Shown here piece by piece: positions 17,929-26,243 of a stretch of 64,000 bases of DNA (positions within the stretch are counted from its first letter, which is position 1; every line of letters starts with the position of its first letter). Source of the stretch: Paenibacillus sp. (GTDB lineage: Bacteria; Bacillota; Bacilli; Paenibacillales; Paenibacillaceae); the NCBI GenBank assembly GCA_017512705.1, contig JAFWEX010000026.1, positions 62,001 through 126,000 of the forward strand, read 5' to 3'. The notes under the pieces were generated by a model. It did not search any database, had not been told where the DNA came from, and was given only the letters and a program-made list of their open reading frames with translations. Both the position numbers and the translations under genes were made by a program.

Positions 17929-18561
17929 TTATGTACCGAGCAGGCCGTAAAACTCAAAGCTTGCTGCTTCGGCTGCCAGCTCAGCAGCTTTCATCTCGGG
18001 GAAACGGCTGTGCAGGGCATTGGAACCGAATAACCAACGCGAGATCATACCTTCAATCATGCTAACAAGTAATGCTGCACGCAGTGGTACATTCATATCC
18101 GCTGGCAGCATTCCCAGTTCCATCGCTCGCTCCATGTTGTGACGGAACGCTGTCTCCACCGCATTGCGTGTCTCTTCAACCAGTCGCTGAACAGATTCCT
18201 CGGTCACAATCCCTTTGAGAAGTAACTCCATGAAATACCGGTTCTGTGCAGCAAAAGTAAACAAGTCCGTAAACAGCTTCTCGGATGCCTTCACCATATC
18301 TTCAACTGAGCCGGCATCCTTCCGATATCCTTGACCTATAGCTTCAAGTAACTGTTCTCTGCCCGTTAACAAAATCTCTGAAGCTATCGCCTCTTTGCTC
18401 TTGAAATGCCAGTAAAACGTTCCTTGGGCTACACCGGCCTCACGAACAATATCCGAAATTTTTGTTTGATGATAACCCTGAGTTGCGAATCGTTCCATCG
18501 CTATGCGGATGATCTGGTCCCGGCGTTCTTCTCCAGGTTCCAAACCGTTGGTTTTAGCCAT
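17929..18561 (-). CDS. TetR/AcrR family transcriptional regulator
   Basis: One-component regulator, 210 residues. The N-terminal helix-turn-helix is clear (IIRIAMERFATQGYHQTKISDIVREAGVAQGTFYWHFKSKEAI region, about 15-60). The C-terminal ligand domain is helical and resembles the YfiR-like subgroup. The start at 18561 follows GGGAGGG. It faces away from uppP and shares a divergent control region with it, but the usual target of such repressors is their own promoter or a neighbouring transporter. Ligand unknown. Confidence 0.93.
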   Translation of the reverse strand: MAKTNGLEPGEERRDQIIRIAMERFATQGYHQTKISDIVREAGVAQGTFYWHFKSKEAIASEILLTGREQLLEAIGQGYRKDAGSVEDMVKASEKLFTDLFTFAAQNRYFMELLLKGIVTEESVQRLVEETRNAVETAFRHNMERAMELGMLPADMNVPLRAALLVSMIEGMISRWLFGSNALHSRFPEMKAAELAAEAASFEFYGLLGT

Positions 18562-18579
18562 ACGTTTAACCCTCCCGAT

Positions 18580-18632
18580 TGATCAGTCAGTCAGTTGATT
18601 TATATCCTATGGGATAACTCGGTTTTTGTCAA
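18580..18632 (-). promoter_or_regulatory. tetR promoter and likely self-operator
   Basis: On the minus strand TTGACA (18627-18632) and TAGGAT (18604-18609) are 17 bp apart. Immediately downstream, over the expected transcription start, lies a TGAC/GTCA-rich repeat (18580-18599, containing CAGTCAGTCAG) of the kind bound by TetR-family proteins. A 5-bp inverted repeat, TATCC/GGATA, lies across the -10. Autorepression is inferred. Confidence 0.65.
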
Positions 18633-18665
18633 TATAGTTTTAAACCATAGGTTACAAGCATAGAG

Positions 18666-18694
18666 TTGAAGTGAGAGACAATTGTGAGCATAAT
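18666..18694 (+). promoter_or_regulatory. uppP promoter
   Basis: TTGAAG (18666-18671) and CATAAT (18689-18694) are 17 bp apart, upstream of uppP. Confidence 0.6.
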
Positions 18695-18780
18695 AGAGGA
18701 TAGTTTTGTTCCATAGAACAGACATCGTCATTGCAGGACAAGCCTTATGGCTGTCATCTGCACATCAAGGAGGAAGAGAA

Positions 18781-19590
18781 TTGGACTTCATATCATCCAT
18801 TATTATGGGCATCATCGAAGGTTTGACTGAGTTTTTGCCCGTGTCATCGACTGGACACATGATTCTGACAGCTCACTTGCTGGGTTTATCAGAGGACAAC
18901 GAGTCAGTCAAAACGTTTGAGGTGGTTGTTCAGCTTGGTGCAGTACTTGCTGTTGTTGTACTGTACTGGAACAAATTCATCGATATGTTTCGTTTCACTG
19001 GAGGCAAAAGGCCGTATTCCCGCCGTCTCAATCTGGGACATATCTTTCTGGCGATGGTTCCTGCTGTCGTCATCGGACTCGTGTTCCGTGACTGGATCAA
19101 GGCACACTTGTTTGGTCCGCAGACCGTACTGTACAGCCTTGTAATTGGTGGTATATTGATGATCGTAGCTGAACGTTGGAGCGGCAAAAGCTCCCGCATT
19201 ACAACGCATGATGTGGACGACATTACTTACAAACAAGCGTTCACTGTAGGTATATTTCAGATTTTAGCGTTGTGGCCTGGCTTCTCCCGTTCCGGCTCTA
19301 CGATCTCGGGCGGTCTTTTTGCCGGAATCAGCCGGGTTGCAGCCGCAGAGTTCACTTTTCTTGTCTCTGTGCCCATTATGATTGGCGCTACGGGATATGA
19401 TCTGTACAAAAGCCTGGATCACTTACAAAGCAGTGATTTTCTCATATTTGCGATCGGGTTTATCGCTGCGTTCATCGTTGCCATGCTTGCAATTAAGACA
19501 TTCCTGTCCATTCTGAAAAAATTAAGCCTGACCGTCTTTGCTGTGTACCGCTTTGTACTGGCAGCTGTATTTTTCATTATTTTGATGTAA
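18781..19590 (+). CDS. uppP: Undecaprenyl-diphosphatase
   Basis: Membrane phosphatase that converts undecaprenyl pyrophosphate to the monophosphate lipid carrier used for peptidoglycan and teichoic-acid synthesis; it also confers bacitracin tolerance. The TTG start at 18781 is preferred because AAGGAGG lies seven bases before it, giving 269 residues, the normal length; an upstream ATG at 18706 would add a non-conserved tail. Both family motifs are present: EGLTEFLPVSSTGH (13-26) and PGFSRSGST (166-174, catalytic Arg170). About seven or eight hydrophobic helices. Single gene, closed by the hairpins at 19635 and 19729. Confidence 0.97.
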   Translation: MDFISSIIMGIIEGLTEFLPVSSTGHMILTAHLLGLSEDNESVKTFEVVVQLGAVLAVVVLYWNKFIDMFRFTGGKRPYSRRLNLGHIFLAMVPAVVIGLVFRDWIKAHLFGPQTVLYSLVIGGILMIVAERWSGKSSRITTHDVDDITYKQAFTVGIFQILALWPGFSRSGSTISGGLFAGISRVAAAEFTFLVSVPIMIGATGYDLYKSLDHLQSSDFLIFAIGFIAAFIVAMLAIKTFLSILKKLSLTVFAVYRFVLAAVFFIILM

Positions 19591-19634
19591 TTTCCCTATC
19601 GTCCTGTTCTTGTATTAAGTCGAAAAACAAACCC

Positions 19635-19679
19635 ATAAAGGCGGTCCCGCTTTCCCTACGGAAGCAGGAACGCCTTTAT
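19635..19679. terminator. Long hairpin after uppP
   Basis: ATAAAGGCG and CGCCTTTAT are the ends of a long imperfect stem. The U-run after it is short, so it may act together with the next hairpin. Confidence 0.55.
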
Positions 19680-19728
19680 GATTGGATGCCAAATGTACAT
19701 GTACGATCAGACTATCAAAGTCCAAAGA

Positions 19729-19774
19729 AATAGAACCCCTTAGCTTGTTCGATAACAAATTAAGGGGTTCTATT
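19729..19774. terminator. Bidirectional terminator between uppP and the thioredoxin gene
   Basis: AATAGAACCCCTTA pairs exactly with TAAGGGGTTCTATT. The plus strand continues TTCTATTTT and the minus strand is also T-rich. It is placed to stop both converging genes. Confidence 0.8.
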
Positions 19775-19798
19775 TTCTATTTTGGATATAGCTATTGT

Positions 19799-20125
19799 TT
19801 AAACTTTAGATTCAAGCGTCTCCAGGTACTCCGAGATTTGTGCAGGGGTTTTGGCCCATTTGCTATGCAGATGTGCAAGCTTTTTGCCGTTCTGGAATAC
19901 GAGCAGGCTTGGAATGCCGCGTACACCGTTCTCCTCTGCAAAGGGTTGGAACTCTTCTGCATCCAGCGCATAAAAAGATTTATCCGTATGCTGATCGATA
20001 ACATCTCCGATAAAACGATCTAGATTTTTGCAGTCCGGGCACCAAGTTGTATCAAATTTAATGACCGTCAAACCGTCGGAGTTAATCAGGTCTTGGTATT
20101 GTTGTGCACTTTGTATTCTTTCCAT
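19799..20125 (-). CDS. Thioredoxin-like protein, YdbP type
   Basis: Single thioredoxin domain, 108 residues from the ATG at 20125, chosen because AAGGAGA lies nine bases upstream. The active site is WCPDC (Cys29, Cys32) rather than the thioredoxin WCGPC, and the Ile-cisPro turn appears as GIPSLLVFQNGK. This pattern matches the YdbP branch of Bacillus. The changed dipeptide should alter the redox potential. Cytoplasmic, no signal peptide. Substrate proteins unknown. Confidence 0.93.
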   Translation of the reverse strand: MERIQSAQQYQDLINSDGLTVIKFDTTWCPDCKNLDRFIGDVIDQHTDKSFYALDAEEFQPFAEENGVRGIPSLLVFQNGKKLAHLHSKWAKTPAQISEYLETLESKV

Positions 20126-20255
20126 GTAGGCTCTCTCCTTAGTATTCTTCATTGTGATGTTGTTTGGCTTGTTGTTCCTTAGTACATGTTTTTATAGCTG
20201 TTGCTTTACTATATTGTACCTCATGTAGTTACATTTGAAAATAGGTCTGACATTT

Positions 20256-21164
20256 TCAGCGATGCTGCGTGTAACGGTTAGCCGGGCTATGCTCTCGAAT
20301 AGCTTGAATCTCGGCAGCCGTGAGTGGAGTTGATGCTGCTGCGGCAATATTATGCAGCAACTGCGTACTGGAACTTGCCCCGGGCACGACTGCGGCGACT
20401 GCCGGGTGTGCAAGTGCATACCTTATGGCTGTCTGTGCCATACTGCGATCCTCCTTGACCAGTTCAGCCAGCCCTTGGCGGATGTGATTCAGCTGTTCTG
20501 GCGTATAATCCAAATAACCTTTGTTCGCCTTCTCCGTTCCCGATTCTGCCAGTACTCCACTGGCAACCGGACCACGAGCGATGACACTGATTTCTTTTTG
20601 CTCAAGTAAAGGTAATACTTCCTCCTCGGCTCTGCGATCCACCACACTGTATTGATTCATAACACTCACAATGGATGACTTCTCTACATATTGCCGAATG
20701 ACATTCGGGCGAATGGAGGAGATGCCATAATATCGAATGAGCCCCTCTTGCTTCAACTCCTCGAATGCTTCAATCGTCTCCTCTATTGGATCATCAAGTG
20801 TGCCTCCATGCAGCTGGTACAGATCAATGTAATCCGTCTGCAACCGCTTGAGACTTTCATGCACAGCCTGTTTGATATAAGCTTTGGATGGGTCCCACGA
20901 CCAGCCTTCTTTGCCAGCAATACGACGATTCCCTACCTTGGTAGCCAGTACGACCTGAGCACGGCGGCCTTGGATCGCTTGTCCAACGATCTCTTCATTC
21001 TGGCCTCCATCGTACAGATCCGCTGTATCGAGCAAATTCACACCATGGTCCAGCGCTTCATGAATCAGTCTCACAGCAGATTGCCTGTCCGTTCCAAGCG
21101 ACATACAGCCCAGTCCGATCTCACCCACCATTAATTCGGATGTGCCCAAACGATTTTTCTTCAT
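20256..21164 (-). CDS. Aldo/keto reductase
   Basis: NADPH-dependent oxidoreductase of the aldo/keto reductase superfamily, 302 residues. The catalytic tetrad is intact: Asp46, Tyr51, Lys76 and His119 (LLDTADLY, LATKVG, LYQLHGG). The start at 21164 (MKKNRLGTSELMV) has GGAGGG eleven bases upstream; the in-frame ATG at 21173 lies too close to that site. The natural substrate cannot be told. Single gene; the thioredoxin gene follows 130 bases later. Confidence 0.94.
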   Translation of the reverse strand: MKKNRLGTSELMVGEIGLGCMSLGTDRQSAVRLIHEALDHGVNLLDTADLYDGGQNEEIVGQAIQGRRAQVVLATKVGNRRIAGKEGWSWDPSKAYIKQAVHESLKRLQTDYIDLYQLHGGTLDDPIEETIEAFEELKQEGLIRYYGISSIRPNVIRQYVEKSSIVSVMNQYSVVDRRAEEEVLPLLEQKEISVIARGPVASGVLAESGTEKANKGYLDYTPEQLNHIRQGLAELVKEDRSMAQTAIRYALAHPAVAAVVPGASSSTQLLHNIAAAASTPLTAAEIQAIREHSPANRYTQHR

Positions 21165-21263
21165 AAGGTGCATCTCCCTCCATACGTTCTGCAAGTATCC
21201 ATTGTATCATTCTTCTTCACAAAAATCGCATATGAGCCTCCAGGCTCCCCTTGGTCTGCAAAA

Positions 21264-21290
21264 CAAAAACCTGGAACTATCGCCCCAGGT
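21264..21290 (-). terminator. Terminator after the 59-residue gene
   Basis: ACCTGG/CCAGGT stem with a 9-nt loop, followed on the minus strand by TTTTTGTTTTG. Confidence 0.8.
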
Positions 21291-21332
21291 CTTCTCGCTA
21301 TCCACATGATGCATATTTGAACTTTAATGTTC

Positions 21333-21512
21333 TCAATACTTCCACTCGTTATTGTTAACTTCTACACGAGGTCTGGCAGTGCGAGCGGATGATCCGTTCT
21401 TTTTCACCATATTCGACACGGTGTTGATCACTTTATCTCGGGCCTGTTTATTCCTCATCAGATACGTTACGCCAGCTCCAATCGCCGTTATGAGCAATTT
21501 ACGTTTTGACAT
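21333..21512 (-). CDS. Small basic protein of unknown function, 59 residues
   Basis: Complete reading frame from ATG (21512) to TGA, with a perfect AAGGAGGAG site seven bases upstream and a terminator behind it. The protein begins MSKRKLLITAIGAGVTYLM, a short hydrophobic helix, then RNKQARDKVINTVSNMVKK, an amphipathic basic helix, and ends in a hydrophilic tail. It looks like a small membrane-associated protein. I do not recognise a family. A sigma-B-like promoter lies before it (21561-21585), so a general stress role is plausible. Confidence 0.8.
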   Translation of the reverse strand: MSKRKLLITAIGAGVTYLMRNKQARDKVINTVSNMVKKNGSSARTARPRVEVNNNEWKY

Positions 21513-21560
21513 GTAACTCTCCTCCTTATGGATTCATGTACATTGCGTCTTGCTTGAGTT

Positions 21561-21585
21561 TTACCCGATTTAGAGCAAACGAAAC
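21561..21585 (-). promoter_or_regulatory. Sigma-B-like promoter
   Basis: On the minus strand GTTTCG (21580-21585) and GGGTAA (21561-21566) are 13 bp apart, close to the GTTT-N13-15-GGGTAT pattern of the general stress sigma factor. It lies 49 bases before the 59-residue gene. No other gene could use it. The rest of the gap 21513-21790 holds only the gpmA terminator. Confidence 0.5.
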
Positions 21586-21662
21586 GGTATCGAGACTTGC
21601 CTTTATGAAAAATAACATGTCTCATTTCAGGCGCCAGCCTTCTTCAGGATATCAGGACAAAT

Positions 21663-21701
21663 GAAAAAAAGATGATCATCGAATGGCATCGACAATCATC
21701 T
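21663..21701 (-). terminator. gpmA terminator
   Basis: AGATGAT/ATCATCT outer stem and TCGA/TCGA inner stem, followed on the minus strand by seven T residues (21664-21670). Confidence 0.85.
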
Positions 21702-21790
21702 AGCTCTTGGCTATTATGCTCAAAAGTATAAGCTTATATGATCTTCATTAGCTCAACCCACTTGATGTGAACAGAGATTGTTGCCCTGCA

Positions 21791-22534
21791 TCAGTCGGTT
21801 GGTCTAGCTACATGTCTCATCTCTTCATGTTGGTACGTGGAGCCATCGGCGGTCAGATAAAAATGACCGGTCGGGTGCAGCTCTTCGTTCAACTCATAGA
21901 CAAGCGGAATGCCTGTCGGGATGTTGAGCGCCATCACGTCTGCTTCGGACATCTGGTCCAGATGCATGACAAGTGAACGGAGCGTATTGCCATGCGCGGA
22001 GATCAGCACTCTTTTTCCAGCCGACACCATTGGTTTGATCTCGGCCTCCCAGTACTCGAGAACCCGCTTGGAGGTATCCATCAAATTCTCTGTCCGCGGA
22101 ATGCTGCACCCAAGACGCCTGTACTTGTCCAGATCCTGAACATATCTATCGTCGTTCTCATCAAGGGCGGGCGGCGAGACGTGAATGGAGCGTCTCCATT
22201 CATGAACCTGTTCTTCACCGTACTTTACAGCGGTCTCCTGCTTGTTTAGCCCTTGCAATGCCCCATAGTGGCGTTCATTTAACTTCCACGTTTTCTCAAT
22301 CGGAATCCACATCCGGTCCATCTCATCGAGTGCTATATCCAGTGTACGAATGGAACGTTTAAGTACCGAAGCGTATGCGCAGTCAAAATCAAATCCTTGC
22401 TCTTTCAGAATTTTTCCAGCCTTACGCGCTTCTCCATACCCATCCACGGTCAGATCCACGTCTGTCCAACCGGTGAACCGGTTTTCCACGTTCCACATGC
22501 TCTGCCCATGGCGAATCAATACTATTCTGTACAT
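21791..22534 (-). CDS. gpmA: 2,3-bisphosphoglycerate-dependent phosphoglycerate mutase
   Basis: Glycolytic enzyme that interconverts 3- and 2-phosphoglycerate, 247 residues, the usual size. The phosphohistidine motif LIRHGQS (Arg8, His9), the catalytic Glu87 in NERHYG and the second His181 in SAHGN are all present. The ATG at 22534 has AAGGAGG nine bases upstream; a GTG directly before it is also possible. Single gene, with its own terminator at 21663-21701. Confidence 0.96.
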   Translation of the reverse strand: MYRIVLIRHGQSMWNVENRFTGWTDVDLTVDGYGEARKAGKILKEQGFDFDCAYASVLKRSIRTLDIALDEMDRMWIPIEKTWKLNERHYGALQGLNKQETAVKYGEEQVHEWRRSIHVSPPALDENDDRYVQDLDKYRRLGCSIPRTENLMDTSKRVLEYWEAEIKPMVSAGKRVLISAHGNTLRSLVMHLDQMSEADVMALNIPTGIPLVYELNEELHPTGHFYLTADGSTYQHEEMRHVARPTD

Positions 22535-22682
22535 CACGTGAACCCTCCTTCTCTGGATACATTACCCGCTGATCCCTTAAACTTATACATCAACAGTAGA
22601 TGTGTCATTAGTGGAAGCCGTTCTGTTCAAACATGATTCATCCCATACTTTGTTAATCTAATGAAATACATTATGAAGTGCA

Positions 22683-23267
22683 TTAATAATACGGTGCCAT
22701 CATGAGATACACGACTACACCCGTAGAGCTGACATACAACCAGATCGGCATGGTCCAGCGTGCAATTTTACGGTGCTTCTTCAACTGGTTCGTCCAGCCC
22801 CATACGAGCGTGAATAACGCCAGTGGTACAATGAGCGCTGCCAAAATGCTGTGCGTGATCAGAATAAAGAAATAGATGGAACGAACGATGCCTTCGCCGC
22901 CAAACTTGGACGTTTCCGGGGAGAGGTAGTGGAACGTCAGATACGTCACCAGGAACAACAGCGTGGTTGAAAATGCCGCTAGAATAAAGCGTTTGTGCAG
23001 CTTAACATTACGTTTGATAATCGCAATCAGAGCTGCAAGCAAGAAGATAAAGGTAAAGCTGTTAAACACGGCATTAAAACGTGGCAGCACTGTAATGTCG
23101 AACGTAACATCACCTTTGTAACCGATCGACGGTGCGAAGAACAACAATAAGATGATAACGTTAGCAAGAATGGAGATGGTGATAATGATACCTGCGAAAT
23201 TTTTATTACTGGTTGGGGTCGTCTGATTAGATGACACGTTCAGATCCCCTCTTTCCTTTTTAGCCAA
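22683..23267 (-). CDS. DUF420 family membrane protein (YozB-like)
   Basis: Integral membrane protein, 194 residues with about five hydrophobic segments. Conserved features of the DUF420 family are visible: PRFNAVFNSFTFIFLL, KLHKRFILAAF and the His residues in the second half (YLTFHYLS, ILITHSILA). Related proteins are often found with cytochrome-oxidase assembly genes, but none are next to it here. Start at 23267 is TTG with GGAGGA eight bases upstream; a GTG 30 bases inside also has a site. No clear terminator is seen in the 148 bases before gpmA. Confidence 0.85.
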   Translation of the reverse strand: MAKKERGDLNVSSNQTTPTSNKNFAGIIITISILANVIILLLFFAPSIGYKGDVTFDITVLPRFNAVFNSFTFIFLLAALIAIIKRNVKLHKRFILAAFSTTLLFLVTYLTFHYLSPETSKFGGEGIVRSIYFFILITHSILAALIVPLALFTLVWGWTNQLKKHRKIARWTMPIWLYVSSTGVVVYLMMAPYY

Positions 23268-23423
23268 TGAAAAATCCTCCTCATATCCTACTTTCTGTGT
23301 TCTATATCATTATATCTCGGCAATTCAGGGCTGTTAAGTGACAACACTCTGAACAAAAAAAGCAGTCTTTACGTATAAATGCCCGTTTGAAGCACTTTTC
23401 ATGCCTCTTCATCCAAGTACGAT

Positions 23424-23452
23424 TTTACCCAAGTCCCGGAATGTGTTATAAT
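23424..23452 (+). promoter_or_regulatory. Promoter of the antiporter leader
   Basis: TATAAT (23447-23452) with an extended -10 (TGT before it) and a weak -35, TTTACC (23424-23429), 17 bp away. Transcription should start near 23459. Confidence 0.65.
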
Positions 23453-23458
23453 GAATGC

Positions 23459-23647
23459 ACTTAATCACATACGCGTCGAACTACGGAGGAGCCTGTCACC
23501 AAGGGCCCCTCTTTGTCTTTTTTAGGCATGGAACGGTAACCTGTTATCGTTTCATGCCTTTTATTTGTTTTTAAGGCTGAAGCGGGGATGTTTTCCCTTG
23601 AAAAGGTTATTCTAAGTTATGCGCAATCAGAGGAGGAGAAATCATCT
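23459..23647 (+). promoter_or_regulatory. Structured leader with two tandem terminator-like hairpins; riboswitch candidate
   Basis: Between the promoter and the antiporter start lie about 190 transcribed bases. The first hairpin, GAGGAGCC paired with GGCCCCTC (23487-23512) across TGTCACCAAG, is followed by TTTGTCTTTTTT. The second, GGCATGGAACG paired with CGTTTCATGCC (23525-23558), is followed by TTTTATTTGTTTTT. Both look like intrinsic terminators upstream of the coding region, the layout of a transcription attenuator or riboswitch. The downstream gene encodes a cation antiporter, so Na+, Li+, pH or c-di-AMP are plausible signals. I cannot assign a known class. Confidence 0.55.
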
Positions 23648-24829
23648 GTGGAATTCATGTTAGTTCTTGCCCTTATATTGATCTTTACCAAACTCGCCGG
23701 TGATCTGTCTGTCCGATTAGGCCAGCCGTCGGTACTAGGGAAACTTATCGTAGGTGTTATTATCGGGCCTGCCCTGCTTGGCTGGGTAGACAAAAGTGAT
23801 TTTGTGCATTACATGGCCGAGATCGGGGTCTTATTGCTTATGTTTATCGCAGGTCTGGAAACCGACCTGGATCAATTAAAGAAAAACTGGAAGTCCGCCT
23901 TCGCGGTAGCCGTCGGGGGTGTCATTTTACCTTTTATCGGAGGATATGGATCAGCTATAGCTTTCGGTATGTCGCCGACCCACGCTCTGTTCTTCGGTCT
24001 GTTATTCTGTGCAACATCAGTCAGCATCTCGGTGCAAACGCTGAAAGATATGAATCAACTCGGTTCACGTGAAGGTACGACCATTCTCGGAGCTGCTGTT
24101 GTAGATGACGTGCTGGTTGTCGTGCTGCTCGCCGTGATGATGAGTGTGCTCGGAACAGGCGGCGGAGATGTGTCAATTGGTCTCTTGATTGGGAAAAAGC
24201 TTTTATTCTTTGTCATCATTATTGCAGCAAGCTGGCTACTTGTACCTCGCATCATGAAATGGATGGCTCCACTGCGTGTAACGGAGACGGTCATTACTGC
24301 AGGGTTAATTATCTGTTTTGGGTTCTCTTACTTCGCAGAATGGATGGGTGTAGCGGGTATTATCGGTGCATTTGCCGCAGGGATCGCTATATCTCAGACA
24401 GACTTCAAACAAGAAGTTGAGCATAAAGTAGAACCTATTGCTTACAGTATTTTTGTACCTGTATTCTTTGTCAGCATCGGGCTGAATGTCACTTTTGAGG
24501 GTGTCGGTTCCCAGCTTGGACTGATTGTTGTCATTAGCATCGTTGCCATCATTACCAAGTTGCTTGGCGGAGGGCTCGGTGCACGCTTAACTGGATTTGA
24601 CCGTCCCTCTTCCATTGCGATCGGTGCAGGTATGATCTCCAGAGGTGAAGTTGCCCTCATCATTGCGTCAACTGGACTAGCATCCGGCTTGCTTGATCAG
24701 GAGTATTTTACGAGTGTTGTCATTATGGTGATTGTCACCACACTCGTCACACCGCCGCTGCTCAAAATCACGTTTGCTCGTAAAAAGGGAGAACATCGTG
24801 TAGAACGTGCCATTGAGGAGTCCCATTAG
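23648..24829 (+). CDS. Cation/proton antiporter, CPA2 (KefB-type) family
   Basis: Membrane antiporter of 393 residues, with about twelve hydrophobic segments, exchanging Na+ or K+ for H+. Typical motifs include GQPSVLGKLIVGVIIGP, LMFIAGLETDLDQLKK, AAVVDDVLVVVLLA (the Asp pair of the ion site) and GMISRGEVALII. It has no C-terminal RCK domain. The GTG at 23648 is preferred because AGAGGAGGAG lies about ten bases before it; an ATG at 23588 lacks a clear ribosome site and would put coding sequence beside the leader hairpins. Single gene after a structured leader. Confidence 0.93.
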   Translation: MEFMLVLALILIFTKLAGDLSVRLGQPSVLGKLIVGVIIGPALLGWVDKSDFVHYMAEIGVLLLMFIAGLETDLDQLKKNWKSAFAVAVGGVILPFIGGYGSAIAFGMSPTHALFFGLLFCATSVSISVQTLKDMNQLGSREGTTILGAAVVDDVLVVVLLAVMMSVLGTGGGDVSIGLLIGKKLLFFVIIIAASWLLVPRIMKWMAPLRVTETVITAGLIICFGFSYFAEWMGVAGIIGAFAAGIAISQTDFKQEVEHKVEPIAYSIFVPVFFVSIGLNVTFEGVGSQLGLIVVISIVAIITKLLGGGLGARLTGFDRPSSIAIGAGMISRGEVALIIASTGLASGLLDQEYFTSVVIMVIVTTLVTPPLLKITFARKKGEHRVERAIEESH

Positions 24830-24929
24830 AACGGGTGAGATGAAGGTGTGTTCACATCGACTCGTACAATATCAAACCTACGTTATACGAATATGTGATA
24901 AATGACAATTAAATGCGTCTGCATGTTGA

Positions 24930-24977
24930 CTAACGATCTCAGGGAGCCCTATTCCGGTCATGCTCTGGGATCGTTAG
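24930..24977. terminator. Long hairpin after the antiporter gene
   Basis: CTAACGATC pairs with GATCGTTAG and an inner CAGGGAGC/GCTCTG stem extends it. It lies 100 bases past the stop. No U-run follows, so termination is uncertain. The rest of 24830-25084 shows nothing else. Confidence 0.5.
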
Positions 24978-25084
24978 CATATCAGACATCAGGCGGATCA
25001 ACTCTCGTATACATAACTGTAAGCGAACATCAGAAAGTTAGAAAGATAGTTTTTCCTATTCAGCACTAATCTCGTAGACACAGC

Positions 25085-25116
25085 AAAAAAGACCACCTTA
25101 CAAACAAAGAGGTCTT
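25085..25116 (-). terminator. Terminator after ybfM
   Basis: AAGACC/GGTCTT stem followed on the minus strand by TTTTTTG. It closes the two-component/pssA/ybfM operon. Confidence 0.8.
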
Positions 25117-25177
25117 CAATTTCGAGTTGTATTTTTCAGTTTTCCTGAGTTTATTGCCTGCTTGAAGGTTGTCCCCC

Positions 25178-25663
25178 TTAGGTTAATACCCCCACATAGA
25201 ACCCAATCGAGATAAACACAACACACCAGACAAAAGCACCGATGCCTGAAACAAGAATGTATCTGCTCATCGCCATGCGACTCATACCCGAGAAACAACA
25301 CATCAGATTACGAACACCTGGAATGAAGTAACCGAGGATAATGGACCATGATCCATATTTCAAAAACCACGACTCCACCCTACTGAATCGTTTGGCATTT
25401 ATTCCGATCCATTTGCCATATCTGTTAAAAAGGGGCCTTCCCGCTTTTCTGCCGATCGTATAACTCAGTAGTCCTCCCGTAAATGCCCCGCCAAAGCATA
25501 CAACAATAGACACACAATAATTCAGAACCGAGATGGAGGCAAGATAACCGACAAAGGTCATCAACACCTCATCCGGAATGGGCATACCAACAACACCAAG
25601 AGCGAGTAATCCGTAAATAGCAAAATACCCATACTGACTAATAACTTCTTTAGCTAATTCCAT
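25178..25663 (-). CDS. ybfM: DedA/VTT-family membrane protein, YbfM type
   Basis: DedA-family membrane protein, 161 residues from the ATG at 25663 with AAGGAG nine bases upstream. Features are GMPIPDEVLMTFVGYLAS, GGLLSYTIGRKAGRPLFNRYGKW and GYFIPGVRNLMCCFSGMSRM, the re-entrant loop with its conserved Arg. It is shorter than most DedA proteins but the same length class as Bacillus YbfM, whose gene follows pssA, just as here. DedA relatives move lipids such as undecaprenyl phosphate across the membrane; the substrate of the YbfM branch is not settled. The psd gene that follows ybfM in Bacillus is absent. Confidence 0.87.
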   Translation of the reverse strand: MELAKEVISQYGYFAIYGLLALGVVGMPIPDEVLMTFVGYLASISVLNYCVSIVVCFGGAFTGGLLSYTIGRKAGRPLFNRYGKWIGINAKRFSRVESWFLKYGSWSIILGYFIPGVRNLMCCFSGMSRMAMSRYILVSGIGAFVWCVVFISIGFYVGVLT

Positions 25664-25676
25664 ACTAACTCGCTCC

Positions 25677-26222
25677 TTATTTCGGTTCCACAATATCCTT
25701 CTCATGAGAAGGCAATATTTGTTTCAGTGAAGGGAAACGGATTTGACTCACCATGAGACCGGATAATACAACAATAACAAGATAGGCTACAGCATGATTA
25801 AAATAAGGGCTCCATAATGCGAAGAAAGACATGAGTCCGCCTGCAAAAGTAATCGGCATTCCGACAAAACCACTGACTGATGTTTTCTGACAGTTATAAC
25901 GCGCCAGACGAAGAGCCCCGCACACCGGGAACAGTGCTGTCAGAGTCATGCCCAGAATGCCCACCTCAGTCATCGAATTGAGGTACAAAATCAGCACAGG
26001 AGCCGTACCAAAGGAAACCACATCTGCTAGTGAATCCAGCGCCTTGCCAAATTCCCCTTCGCAATGGAGCTTTCGTGCCGCATATCCATCAAATAGATCA
26101 AAAAACATCGCTACCCATATCATTGTCACAGCCAAGGCAAACTCCCCATGAATCGCCATAATGACCGCAAGCATCCCCGAACTCAAATTCCCCAAGGTTA
26201 AAATGGATGGTAAAGACTTCAT
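25677..26222 (-). CDS. pssA: CDP-diacylglycerol-serine O-phosphatidyltransferase
   Basis: Makes phosphatidylserine from CDP-diacylglycerol and serine, the first committed step toward phosphatidylethanolamine; integral membrane, 181 residues. The CDP-alcohol phosphotransferase signature is complete: Asp45-Gly46-x2-Ala-Arg50-x8-Gly59-x3-Asp63-x3-Asp67. The start at 26222 has AAAGGAAG upstream. It follows the sensor kinase gene by 21 bases and precedes ybfM by 13, so all four genes form one operon. More negative and zwitterionic lipid would change sensitivity to cationic peptides, which may explain the link to a two-component system. Confidence 0.95.
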   Translation of the reverse strand: MKSLPSILTLGNLSSGMLAVIMAIHGEFALAVTMIWVAMFFDLFDGYAARKLHCEGEFGKALDSLADVVSFGTAPVLILYLNSMTEVGILGMTLTALFPVCGALRLARYNCQKTSVSGFVGMPITFAGGLMSFFALWSPYFNHAVAYLVIVVLSGLMVSQIRFPSLKQILPSHEKDIVEPK

Positions 26223-26243
26223 AAGATATAACTTCCTTTCATA

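Noticed and set aside
25116-25301. A second open frame at the end of ybfM that might be a frameshifted C-terminal helix
   Set aside because: YbfM homologs are of this length, so the stop at 25178 is natural and no frameshift is needed.
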